DNA of 64,000 nucleotides, taken from contig CM047426.1 in the NCBI GenBank assembly GCA_026168455.1, positions 51,877,085 to 51,941,084 on the forward strand. The letters are read 5' to 3'. Shown piece after piece: positions 54,508 to 64,000 of this stretch. Source of the stretch: Theocolax elegans (taxonomy: Eukaryota > Arthropoda > Insecta > Hymenoptera > Cerocephalidae). The notes beneath the pieces are model-generated. The model saw only the letters and a program-made list of their open reading frames with translations, was not told where the DNA came from and ran no database searches. The position numbers were made by a program, and so were the translations under genes. How positions within the stretch are numbered: the stretch's first letter is position 1; every line of letters begins with the position of its first letter.

Positions 54508-56495
54508 AAAAATCTGGGGGGGCTAGTTAGCTGTATATAATGACTCTCGCACCTATACTTGCGTCAGGCGAAATCGCGCCTTTTGATAGAGAGAAATATA
54601 TATATATGGGCTATTTCACGTCAAGTGGTACGATGAAAATTTTAAATCGCTCCAAAATTTGAGAACAGGCTGGAAATATCTTCAAGAAGATAGAAAAAAA
54701 ATTTTAGGTGTTAAAAATAATTTGCCTAAAAGTTATTCCACCATGAAAAGTGGAAATTTTTCAATTTTTTAGAAAAATTTCTAAAAATAAGAATTGTAAC
54801 CCAGGTAAATAAGTTCTAAAGATTATTTTGAACAAAAGTTGTTTGTAATGTTTTTTCAAAAAAATTAATAGATTTTGAGATAAATGGCTTTAAAAATAGA
54901 AAATTTTCTAAAAAATTGAAAAATTTCCATTTTTCATGGTGGACTAAATTTTAGGCAAATTATTTTTAACACCTAAAATTTTTTTTCTATCTTCTTGAAG
55001 ATATTTCCAGCTTGTTCTCAAATTTTGGAGCGATTTAAAATTTTTATCGTACCACTTGACGTGAAATAGCCCATATATATATACTAGGGGGGCTTCGCCA
55101 ACCCCCTATTTTTAATTTCGAAAAAGGTTTTTCGTAATTAATTTATTTAAAATAATGTTTTAAATTGTATTATTTTCTCACTACCATGGACACCTTAGAA
55201 ATTAAACAGATTCATACAACACCTTGGAGGTACTGTTATAGTGAATTGGGTTTTATACCAAAAATTTAATTTTTTTTAAACACGATTATAATTTATAAAT
55301 AAAAGTTTTTACCAAATTCAGTGTAATGAAATCAGAATAAAAATAATAAAAATAATAGAGACACATTAAATGTTAACTGTAAATTTTAAACTATATGAAT
55401 TCTTATAAAGTTTTAATTTATATTTTAATAACTATAAATGTTAATGAAAATTTAACTTACTAAAAATAGTAAAGTGCATATATTTACTAAATTGTAGTAT
55501 TTAGTAACTACTTATTAAAATTTTGGATTGTTTTAAACGGATCTAAATAGAACTTTACCTCCTAAATTAAATTTAGTTAAGTCATCGCCAAGAGTTCTAT
55601 ATGTCATTAATATTTTGTACTTTTAGAGTAATAAAACTTTCTTCTTAATTATATTAATTTTTGTATTAATTTTAAAGAATTATTTATAACATTTAAGCAG
55701 TATATAAATAAAAACCTGTTTCTTCCATTTCTCCCGTAATTCGTAATTTGCACCCTCTTTCAAAATTTACGTTTTAATCCATAATTATATCCAATTTATT
55801 TTTCCCTTTAGTTACAGAGCCCATATATTTATGTTGATTATTATATAAACAAATTAATTCGTTAAAAAACCTTCTTTTTCTAATAAATATATACTTGTCT
55901 ATTTAAAATATTTTTTATATAAATATACATTATCTACTCACTTATATATCCGTATAATTTTGAAATGTCAATTTAAAAAATATTAAATTAAATACTCCTA
56001 ATTTAATAATTTTTGAAAAACTTTTCAAATGTAATACGTATTTTATATTGCAACTGTTAAAATTTGAATTTTCTTTTGTCATTACTGTTTATAATAGAAT
56101 TATCTTAAAAATGCAATAATTAATGTATTTAATTTTTAACCCATTGTATATATCATCATATGGATATTTGGAAAAGGGTATGATATACTTGATTAATATT
56201 ATTTTACCTTCACACAATTCTGCATGTGTATTTAAAGCATTGAATTTTAGATGCGTTATTATTATTGAGTACACATATAAAAATTTTATGAGTTTTATCA
56301 GGAATGAGTAAACTAATACACATTCTTTCAAGTTATATTCACAACTTCTTTTTGCGCACGGAAAAAATACATATATTATCTATTCTTGAAAAAACATAAT
56401 TTTGAAAAATATATATCATAAGGCGCGCAAGTGCCTGACGCAAGTATGCAGGCGCGCGAGCCCTTATATACAGCTACTATAACCCTCAGATTTTT
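54508..56495. mobile_element. 2-kb element with ~85-bp terminal inverted repeats
   Basis: Left end AAATCTGG...TAGCTGTATATAATGACTCT, then TATACTTGCGTCAGGCG (54508-54598), matches the reverse complement of right end 56412-56495 (GCGCGCAAGTGCCTGACGCA, then CTTATATACAGCTACTATAA). Inside are a perfect-type hairpin of the GGGCTATTTCACGTCAAG family (54606-55075), a GC-rich AGGGGGGCTTCGCCAACCCC at 55085 and a copy of the dispersed repeat (55440-56400). No coding capacity, so it is non-autonomous. Confidence 0.65.
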
Positions 56496-56865
56496 CCATA
56501 TCGTATATTTTTATATATGAATTTAACTTTTGATGTTTATCAATTAATCTCTCATTCCTTAGTAATTTTCAACAATTGTATCAAATTCTGCGAATATTCA
56601 TAAACGCATATTGCAGAAAAAGCAAGTCAAAGAAATTGCTTGCTGAATTCCTTTCAACAATTTTGAGAATTCCCTTTTTTCGTCTTCCATATACATATGC
56701 ATCACTCCAGCCCAGGAGAAGGCGCGGACAGAGGTAAAACTAAGAGGTTATTTATAATTGTGACTCAAGTTTAGTGGACATAAATTAATAATTGTTTAAA
56801 CATGGTGAAATTCAATTTAACTCCTGCGATTGGAAATAAATAGTACAATATTATTATCCCACACA
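56496..56865. other. Non-coding spacer with a reversed fragment of the 53-kb tandem unit
   Basis: 56785-56860 reads as the reverse of AATAGTAC..ATTTCCAATC..GAATTTCACCATGTTTAAACA. Otherwise nothing recognised. Confidence 0.5.
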
Positions 56866-59015
56866 GCATGAAAGATTGCAGCAAGCATGTAGCAAGCTTC
56901 CATGAAAGATTCGGAATCTATCAGAAAGCTTTCATGAAATATTGTTGCAAACTAAAAATGTCCGGGGCACATTGACGGCTACAAGCTTTCACGGAATATT
57001 GTAGGAATCTTACAAGAAATATTGCGGGAATATTTCCAGGAAGCTTCCTACAAGTTTCCAGGAATTATCTGAAAGTTTTCTAAACCCTTCAGGAAGCTTT
57101 CGTGAAAACCTTCTGCAAGATTTCTTGTTAGGGTGTATAAAGGTTTATGTAATCTATCAGAAAGCTTTCATGGAATATTGCTGCAAACTAAAAATGTCCG
57201 GAGCACATTGATGGCTACAAGCTTCTGCGAAAAATTGCAGAAATCATTCAAAAAATATTGTGGAAATATTTCTAGGAAGCTTCCAACAACTTTCCAGTAA
57301 GCAAGTGAAAAGATTCTTAAACCTTTCAAGAAGCATTCATGAAAACTTTATGCAAGCATCTAGCGGGAGATTTCCGCAAGAATTCTTGATAAAATTTATA
57401 AAGCTTTTAATAAATCTTGAAGAAGTCTTTTAAGAATCCTTACGAAAATCTTTACAAACAATACGTTCAATTTAATAAACAGTAAAAATGATATTTTATT
57501 ATAAAAAAAAATTGTAAATCATTTTTTATATTTATACATGACATTATATACATATATTAATTATTTAAAATTTGTTACATAAATATTTAACACAAATCGC
57601 AAAGAAAGTTATAACCTACAGCGGGAAACGAACCCCGGACGCACGCATGAAAAGTAAACGCTCTATCCTCTACGCTATATTGCAACGCTTGCAAGGCTAC
57701 TTTTAGAACTTGTATATAATGATCAATCCATTTAAGTGAATATAATTACTAATATTGTAATTATTTGGTTATTTAATGAATAGTAAATTAAACTTAAATA
57801 TAAATGAAAGCATTTAGTAAATAAATATTAATGATCTTGCATCTCAAAATGTACTCTTTTAAATAGCACTTAAAAATTATTTTTCAATTCAAAAGATTGT
57901 CTTATTTATATAGTTATCATTTTATCGTTATTTTTAATCAAATATTTTCTGTAAAGTATTTACCGTAATATATTATATCATGGAAAATAGTAACTGACCA
58001 GTGAGAGATTGCAAGCTTTCGTGAAAGGCAGCTGATAGATTGCCACAAACTTTCTGACCACACTCAAAAAAGGTTCGTTATGCATTCCCGATGCATTATT
58101 CAAAAATGTTTCACGAAAGATTGCGCCAATAAACAGTACCCATACTTTATAGAATGCTTGCGTACAAGCTTTCAGCAAGATTCCAATGCAATTTTTGTAA
58201 AAGGGCAAAATACAATATTTTCGGCAAGCTTGCAAGTTTTCGGAAACACACGAAAGATGCAGGAAACATAAATGCATGATAGCTTGATGAAATAGAGCCG
58301 TAATTATTGCAATAATGTAACTGACAATGTTTCGAGAAAAATAGCTAGTCCATGCTAAAGAGTTTCGTTACGCAAGGCACAACAAGCTTCTAGAAGCTGA
58401 TCTTAATAGGTTGCAGCAACGTGTCAAGGAATATTCCCGATGAATTATGCAAAAATGTTTCACGAAAAATTACGGCATTAAACAGTACCTGCTTTGTAGA
58501 CACCTTACGTAAAAGCTTCAAGAAAGATTCCAATGCAGTTTTTGTGAAATATAAAAATACAATATATCTGGCAAGCTTCTTGCAAGTTTTGGGAAAACCA
58601 CACGAAAGACGCAGTAGAACATAAAATTAAACTTGCATGACAGCTTCCTGAAATATTGCCGCAAATATTGCTGCAACGTAACTAGCAATCTTTCCAGAGA
58701 GACCGCTGGATAGATTGCTGTAACCTTTCAAGCCACGGTTAAAAAAGTTTCGATATGCATAGCGCAACAAGCTTTCAGAACATTATCCAGGAAGATGGCA
58801 TCAACCTGTTGAGGAATATTCTCATTAAATTATGTAAAAATATTTCACGAAAAATGCAGCAATGAACAGTACTTGCTTCCTAGAAAGCTTGCGTAAAAGA
58901 TTCCAGTAAGTTTTCGGAAAACAACACGGTAAGTCACAGTGAAACATAAAATTAGACTTGCATCAAAGCTTGCTAAAATATTACCGCAAATATTGCAGGA
59001 ATGTAACTGCCCAAT
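56866..59015. repeat. Degenerate repeat field rich in GCAAGCTT / GAAAGATT words
   Basis: Two copies about 227 bp apart of TCTATCAGAAAGCTTTCATG, then AAACTAAAAATGTCCGG (56926 and 57156). Three copies 350-390 bp apart of ATTCCCGATG.ATTAT.CAA, then AAATGTTTCACGAAA (58085, 58433, 58820). A less repetitive AT-rich part occupies 57480-57990. The open frames are stretches of repeat. Unassigned satellite-like DNA. Confidence 0.7.
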
Positions 59016-60110
59016 TAAAAAAAATTAGTATGTTTTATGTACCAAATTAATACGAAATTTTGCGCAAAGTAAGTACAAAATCAGTTTCATAATTGTACAA
59101 ATCAGTACGAAATAATACTTTATCAAATAAAATGAGGGGTTGGGTGGTAAAAGGGCCTAACTCAATAGTATAGTTTTTGGAAAATTAAAAAAAACAGTAT
59201 AACTTTGCATCAGCTTTATAAAACGATGTGATATTGTAAAATGTTATAATAAAAACTATTTGTTGTAAAAGTTCCGATTGCTATTTTTCAGTTAAAGATT
59301 TATAATAAAAAAATATTAAATATTTAAAAAATCAAGTTATACTCTTTATTGCCGATATCGAATAAATAACAGAAGCTTTATGATGAATGAATCACCTGAA
59401 AAACATTTGATTACTTAACATATATTTCTTATTAAATTTTGCTTACGAAACATAACATATAAAAATATTATTTTATGATTTTCATGAGAATGTACAACTT
59501 TTTAATTTAAAAAAAATTATCTTCTGATACAGTGTGCGTAAAAACACATTTTGCGCATTGCTCTTCTTTAAAAAATCTCATTTACGCCCACGGTATAAAA
59601 CTACATATATAAGGTATTCCACGTGAAGCGATCCAGTCAAAAAATAAAATATTGTTCTGGTGGAATCTTTCAGAAATGGGTTAAAAAAGATGTAGCTAAC
59701 TTTTTAGAGCGCTATTTTAATTACGTTTAATGCTGCTAGCAATCAAAAAATTGAAATTTAATGAAATTTTTTATTTTTTAACTATATTTATCGTTTTATA
59801 ACCCAAATCCTATTAATTTTTTGTCATACATGTTAAATACAAGAAAGTTTGGAAATTTTCTGTAGAATCTGTTGAACAATTTTAATTGCCCCAATTATAT
59901 ATATATAGGTACTTGCAAGACATAAAATAAACCTTAAAATGCAAAAAAATGAGTTTCGTCACAATTTTTTTTCCCATCCGAGTGCATCGCTGAATCGTAT
60001 TTTACAATATAAGGAACGTGTTTAAGATGATCTCACTTATATTTTACATTACTTTAACAACTTTCAAAGCGTATTTTATTCTTAATTTCATAATTTTGCA
60101 ATATATGATG
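59016..60110. other. AT-rich non-coding DNA
   Basis: No gene recognised. TATATAAGGTATTCCACGTG at 59608 resembles a diverged start of the GGGCTATTTCACGTCAAG family. Confidence 0.4.
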
Positions 60111-60690
60111 ATTTTATAGAAATAAGAATTTACTTATTATTAATTCGAAATTTTACAGGAGATCCTGTACGATACAAATTTTATATATTTATTTTTAACA
60201 TGTGGTAATGAGAAAGGAAAAAAAAAGGATAAGACCGGGATTTACTAGGATAACACAATAGTCACTTAAATTATGCACATTAAAAAATATATTTTATTCA
60301 TTAATTACTCATAATAAGATATTATAATGTATTATTACAATATTTATGAAATTCTAAGTAAATCGGTTATCTTTTATATAATCTGGCACGTACACTTTAA
60401 ATTTCTCCGACATGTTTGCGCTTTTATTCGTAAATTATATCATTAAACATTTATTATAATGCGAATATAAGAATTTATTTATTATTAATTTTTAATTCAG
60501 CAATTTTTAAAAATGTATGTACTTATTTTAACAAGTGACAATGACAAAGGAAAAAGGACTATACGAGAATTTACTAGGATAAGCAAGTAATCGATTAAAG
60601 CATGTAGATTAAATATATCTTGTATATATTCACTGTTACCATATTACAATATTTATAAATTTCTATGTAAATCGATTATTTAGTATTTTT
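60110..60690. repeat. Diverged tandem duplication at the end of the second Polinton
   Basis: 60165-60375 and 60515-60690 align (AATGA.AAAGGAAAAA, ATTTACTAGGATAA, ATTACAATATTTATAAAT.TCTA.GTAAATCG). The second copy includes the 3' end of ORF-A, so the first may be a duplicated 3' remnant. No terminal inverted repeat is visible. Confidence 0.5.
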
Positions 60691-61490
60691 ACAATAATTT
60701 CGCTGTGTAACGTTAAAATTTCATACATAATGTATTGCGCGTCATTTTTACAAACTAAACTTGTAACACTCTCCGCATTTTTCGTGATTTCTACATACAC
60801 TGTATTAACAATTTCATCGTCGACCGCCGCTATAACGCTAGCAACATTTTTTACAGTAAATTCGGTGATTTGAGCGTTATACAAAGCAACTTTGTTATCG
60901 TAAACAAAGTTTAATGTTTTTCGCGTCACATAGTCTACAAAAGATGATATTAAATTGAGATATTTTAACCTAAAATTAACACATGGAACCAATTCCTTTA
61001 ATTTATCAAACGTAACTTTTTTCATCACTATACTGCGATGATACCGTTTAGAAGGTGGGTCATCTGATGTTAGTTTCCGATCCTCGATTTCTATCGCCTT
61101 ATCTTTGTGGACATGTGTATACCTCAAGATCCATCCGTGGCGATAAACTTTATGATCCTGCAGGTGATCCTTGAATCCTCGAAAATAGCCGTCAACATCA
61201 TCAAAAGATGAAAGTAATTCGGTCCATCCAAGCGTTGAAAATGGTATACCAACGAAATCTGTACCGAGTAAGCGTACCACTGGTCGTATCTCCACGTAGT
61301 CTATATCGTCGAATTCGAAACCGATAACAATCTTTTTTGTGTAAGATTTATTTAAACTGTAAAAACGAGATATAATCTGGTGTAGTCTCAACCGCTGGAC
61401 TTCTGTTTCCGATTCAATACTTCGGTGGTTAGCAGCCATCCTCACTTCAAAAATGAAAGATTGAGAAGCGGTACAGAAACAGCACTTCAA
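60663..61490 (-). CDS. ORF-A homologue of the second Polinton, unknown function
   Basis: 275 codons, intact; the likely start is ATG 61439 (MAANHRSIES). Homologous to 9610-10437: FYSLNKSYTKKIVIGFEFD against LNSSCSKKVIVGFNCD, then VGIPFSTLGW..LLSSFDDVDGYF. The C-terminal half is only loosely similar. It follows the protease on the same strand, whereas in copy 1 the gene lies at the far end and faces outward. An intact frame beside dead neighbours suggests recent constraint, chance, or a cellular use. No motif of known enzymes. Confidence 0.7.
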   Translation of the reverse strand: MKCCFCTASQSFIFEVRMAANHRSIESETEVQRLRLHQIISRFYSLNKSYTKKIVIGFEFDDIDYVEIRPVVRLLGTDFVGIPFSTLGWTELLSSFDDVDGYFRGFKDHLQDHKVYRHGWILRYTHVHKDKAIEIEDRKLTSDDPPSKRYHRSIVMKKVTFDKLKELVPCVNFRLKYLNLISSFVDYVTRKTLNFVYDNKVALYNAQITEFTVKNVASVIAAVDDEIVNTVYVEITKNAESVTSLVCKNDAQYIMYEILTLHSEIIVKILNNRFT

Positions 61491-61661
61491 GACTGATGCT
61501 GTTTGGTGTTGCGGAGACGCTATTTCAACAACGTCTACCGATAGAGAGGGGAGTCATGTGCAAAAATGTAACCATCAGCGAGCTGCCACGTAACCAACAC
61601 TGAAGAAGAGGTGGAATCGAGTCTGGTAGTGGAGGTAGTTGTCGGGTGATTAACCCGTGTA

Positions 61662-62140
61662 TTATAACAAAGACATCTTGCTACTCGAATTTTGTAAACA
61701 TCTGACACTGCAGCCACCGTTTCCGGTGATTCCCACGTCATCTTTTTTATGTCGCACGTGTCTTCGTACGATGCCATCGTTCTTTACAAAATCAGCAGAA
61801 AAACGTTTGAGAAACTTTTGCATACCGATACCTTTACTCATACATTGTAGAAACATTATATAAAACTGACCGCATACGTCAGACGTTTCGCTTTGCAACT
61901 GCATGGAATTCCAACGATATCGTTTACAATTTCTTTTTATTCTGTTTATATGCTCGGGTACAAACGGCGGGTTTCCTTAACTATCAAAGTAATACGCATT
62001 GTTGTTTTTATCTACGTACACAGCAACCCAATGCATTCCCGGTTTTGTATGGTCATCAGTGTTGAAGATAAATGCCGTCGGTTTCGTCCACACCCGCGGA
62101 ATCTGATCTGCTGGGAATACGCCCACTGTATGTGATCGAA
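61662..62140 (-). pseudogene. Adenain-like protease of the second Polinton, inactivated
   Basis: In one frame: GVFPADQIPRVWTKPTAFIF, GMHWVAVYVDKNNNAYYFDS with the catalytic His, an in-frame TAA at 61977, then WNSMQLQSETSDVCGQFYIM and FLKRFSADFVKNDGIVRRH. Compared with copy 1 (MCGQYCLMFL), the catalytic Cys position is Tyr (QFY). A stop and a lost nucleophile show the enzyme is dead. Confidence 0.85.
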
Positions 62141-62715
62141 TTTTGGTTAAGAGTTTCAGAATTTCCAAACTGATCATCGCAAAGCTGTGCTGGTACGGTG
62201 AATATGAATTCGTCAAAAATATCTTGTTCGTGTAAACGCAACCACGCTTTTAACCGAAACGCGTTATTTAAAGCACAGCTATATTTTAAATGAGTGTTTT
62301 TTAACCTGTGCTGAATACAGTATTTATCGCTCCAAGGTAGATTTTGAAATGATGGACAATCCTTGTCAATTTCCAAATTAACAACTTCACAGACTGTCAA
62401 TTTTTGCAAAATGAGCCGATTTTCTTTACCTCGTGTATAAATTTTCCGTGCACTTTTCGTTATCTCCTTCAAAGTCTTTGAAATCATTTTTTTCGTCACA
62501 TCACCTTCGAAATAATCTAATCCGTGATGGTTAAACGTTAACCAATTTTTACCGTTTTATCTTCTTATATCGTCGGGCAGTCGTTCGATACCTATCGATG
62601 GAGCTAAAATCCAGTGTGCACTAAAATCTCCAACCAACGAGACGATTGCGATTTCCTTTGGAACGGTAACATCGTCCTTATCTTTGAAACACTGGATGTC
62701 AACAATCATATCCAT
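62140..62715 (-). pseudogene. DIQCFK-type insect protein, unknown function, one in-frame stop
   Basis: ATG 62715 starts DMIVDIQCFKDKDDVTVPKE, then HWILAPSIGIERL. TAA at 62557-62559 stops it at codon 53, but the frame continues at once (NGKNWLTFNHHGLDYFEGDV, then ARKIYTRGKENRLIL and CALNNAFRLKAWL). This layout (VQGF/IQCF start, WL..HGL..G, KG.E+..L, Cys-His pair near the end) recalls an uncharacterised protein family common in insect mobile DNA; I know it only by pattern. Its 3' end overlaps the protease start in another frame. It lies between capsid and protease. Confidence 0.55.
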
Positions 62716-62812
62716 CTTGACTGTAGCAAACTTTTATATAGACTGACTCATGACTTCTCAGAGCATCTTATATTCATAGTGAACATTAAAAGCGCCATCT
62801 ATACAAAACTTT

Positions 62813-64000
62813 TTAGCCACTGAAATCTACTATTATTTGTCTCGCTGCGACAATCTCCAATATATTCTCGTACTCGGCGTATACGATACAATTTATAGTA
62901 CTGTATAATGGTTCTTCGAATCTTACGTCTAGCCTAACGCTACCGTGTTTAATCAAATTCCAATGTGACTGATCGTTTGCCGATAAGTCAGGAGTTAAAT
63001 CAAAGGCAAAAAGACAGTAGCCGTTAGGGTATGATTCTCGCGAAATATTGTTACCTTCATTTAGAAAGTGTATACCTGTGCCCGAAAATAACGTATGATA
63101 GGCGTCAACATACAATTTTTTATTTCTGAAATCAGGTTGTAGCGGTCTCGAAGGTATTTGTACACCGTCAATGTACAGACACAGGAAATTAATATTAAAA
63201 TGTTCAAAATTGTATGGGTTAAAATTTTGGTTACCGTTGAAAGCCTTGTTTTTAACGAATCCTACAATTATTCTTTGCGGTAATTGACCTAATATTATAT
63301 TATCCAACGTCTCACCATGTATACCGCTATGCATTGTTACAGCTTTCTTCTCCACTCTTGTGATAGGGTACTTTGCTGTTGTTTTTGACAAAGCTTTAGC
63401 GTGTGCAAGTAACACACCAGGATTAATTTTTACACGCCTAACGAGCAAATTTGCCTCTTCGATATTAACAGACAATAATCCGCTCGTATCCATAAGCGAA
63501 AAATTGTCTCTGGAACGAACTAACCTAACCCGTACGTCCACACCATTTATTAATAATTTATCTTGATTGAATACATCACTGTGTAAATGTCCAATTAAAT
63601 CTACAGGTTTTTTATAGTTTAAAAGACTTTTTCGATGAGTGAGACCTTCATTGCCACCCTCCGTGTCATCCATCCTTCCAGCTATGTCGTTCGACCATAA
63701 AACAGTTGTCAGATGTGACTCTTTTGCAGCACTACCATAATTCAATAAAGTTTCAATGTAGGCTCGATAAGCATAAGTATTATTCGGTGGTGATACCGGC
63801 TTTGGGTTGAAAAACACATCAACCTGGTTAAATAGTGAGTGCATAAAATTATTTACCGGACCAGATTTTTTTAATTCAGCCTCAACACCTTCTGCATACG
63901 TGTCCGTAGAAGGTTTAAGTGAAACTCGCAGACTCAACATTGTGTGAGCAAGGTCCAAATATTCGTCACCATTTCCAGGTATTACAAATTCTATCGGTGA
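62813..64000 (-). CDS. Major capsid protein of the second Polinton (start beyond window)
   Basis: At least 395 residues, running off the right edge; the frame upstream of the listed Met continues as SPIEFVIPGNGDEYLD. Blocks shared with 30078-30653: DLAHTM, GPVNNFMHSLFNQVDVFFNP, PPNNTYAYRAYIETLLNYG. Later parts typical of the double jelly-roll capsid: DVFNQDKLLINGVDVRVRLV, ITRVEKKAVTMHSGI, PQRIIVGFVKNKAFNGN, and SYPNGYCLFAFDLTPDLS near the end. No stop or shift in the visible part. It would assemble into trimers forming the capsid facets. Confidence 0.9.
   Translation of the reverse strand, partial: SPIEFVIPGNGDEYLDLAHTMLSLRVSLKPSTDTYAEGVEAELKKSGPVNNFMHSLFNQVDVFFNPKPVSPPNNTYAYRAYIETLLNYGSAAKESHLTTVLWSNDIAGRMDDTEGGNEGLTHRKSLLNYKKPVDLIGHLHSDVFNQDKLLINGVDVRVRLVRSRDNFSLMDTSGLLSVNIEEANLLVRRVKINPGVLLAHAKALSKTTAKYPITRVEKKAVTMHSGIHGETLDNIILGQLPQRIIVGFVKNKAFNGNQNFNPYNFEHFNINFLCLYIDGVQIPSRPLQPDFRNKKLYVDAYHTLFSGTGIHFLNEGNNISRESYPNGYCLFAFDLTPDLSANDQSHWNLIKHGSVRLDVRFEEPLYSTINCIVYAEYENILEIVAARQIIVDFSG

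Larger units (their letters stand above)
60663..64000 (-). mobile_element. Second Polinton, partial (left boundary unresolved)
   Basis: Minus-strand order: capsid, DIQCFK gene, protease, ORF-A. It differs from copy 1 in sequence (roughly half identical in capsid by eye) and in the position of ORF-A, so it is a separate family. PolB, integrase and ATPase, if present, lie beyond the window. Confidence 0.85.

Noticed and set aside
57611..57690. tRNA-like sequence on the minus strand (GGGGTTCGTTTCCC B-box-like, TAGCGTAGAGGATAGAGCG A-box-like)
   Set aside because: T-stem, D-stem and anticodon stem pairs fail and no acceptor stem closes. At best it is a decayed tRNA or SINE remnant.

Overview
The window looks like a repeat-dominated piece of an insect nuclear genome. 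The only host-type coding sequence I can support is one exon of an insect ionotropic receptor (IR75-like) at 5894-6108. Almost everything else is mobile DNA, satellite or inverted-repeat DNA, mostly AT-rich. I suspect Hymenoptera, but that is only an impression.

Left flank, 1-8927: a 5'-truncated Penelope-like element (RT tail plus GIY-YIG domain, 509-1231), an inverted pair of LTR-like sequences (2922-3650 and 4690-5404), the IR75-like exon, and a non-LTR retrotransposon that keeps ORF1 and a poly(A) tail but has no ORF2 (6983-8381).

Centre, 8928-32007: a Polinton/Maverick whose ends can be placed to the base. It has AGT...ACT termini, about 645-bp terminal inverted repeats and a perfect 6-bp target duplication GTGAAA. 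Left to right it holds an unknown outward-facing gene (ORF-A), a probably spliced protein-primed DNA polymerase B gene, a Cys/His-rich gene, a packaging ATPase, a small basic protein, a coiled-coil-type protein, a chromodomain integrase, a minor capsid protein, a Gly-rich pVI-like protein, a basic protein, a truncated major capsid protein and an adenain-type protease. These are virus-like functions: protein-primed replication, integration, capsid, packaging and maturation. The copy is decayed, with several stops and frameshifts and a capsid-gene deletion. An 8.5-kb Gypsy LTR retrotransposon (12679-21196) sits inside the polymerase gene, with 1083-bp LTRs, a 4-bp duplication TAGT, gag, pol and a third ORF.

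Right half, 32.1-60.6 kb: a foldback element (32145-33510), a 6.4-kb satellite of about 59-bp units with higher-order repeats (35090-41480), a structured element with a consensus-perfect hammerhead ribozyme (42876-42944), a 1.6-kb probable solo LTR (43129-44736), a long TG repeat, a giant imperfect palindrome (46544-52510) split by an internally deleted Gypsy element (48562-50387), tandem repeats, a 2-kb TIR element (54508-56495) and a GCAAGCTT-rich repeat field.

Right edge, 60663-64000, minus strand: part of a second, different Polinton. It holds the major capsid gene (running off the window), a DIQCFK-type insect gene of unknown function, a protease with a stop and a lost catalytic Cys, and a homologue of ORF-A. 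ORF-A therefore occurs in two independent Polintons and is the best unknown protein family here.
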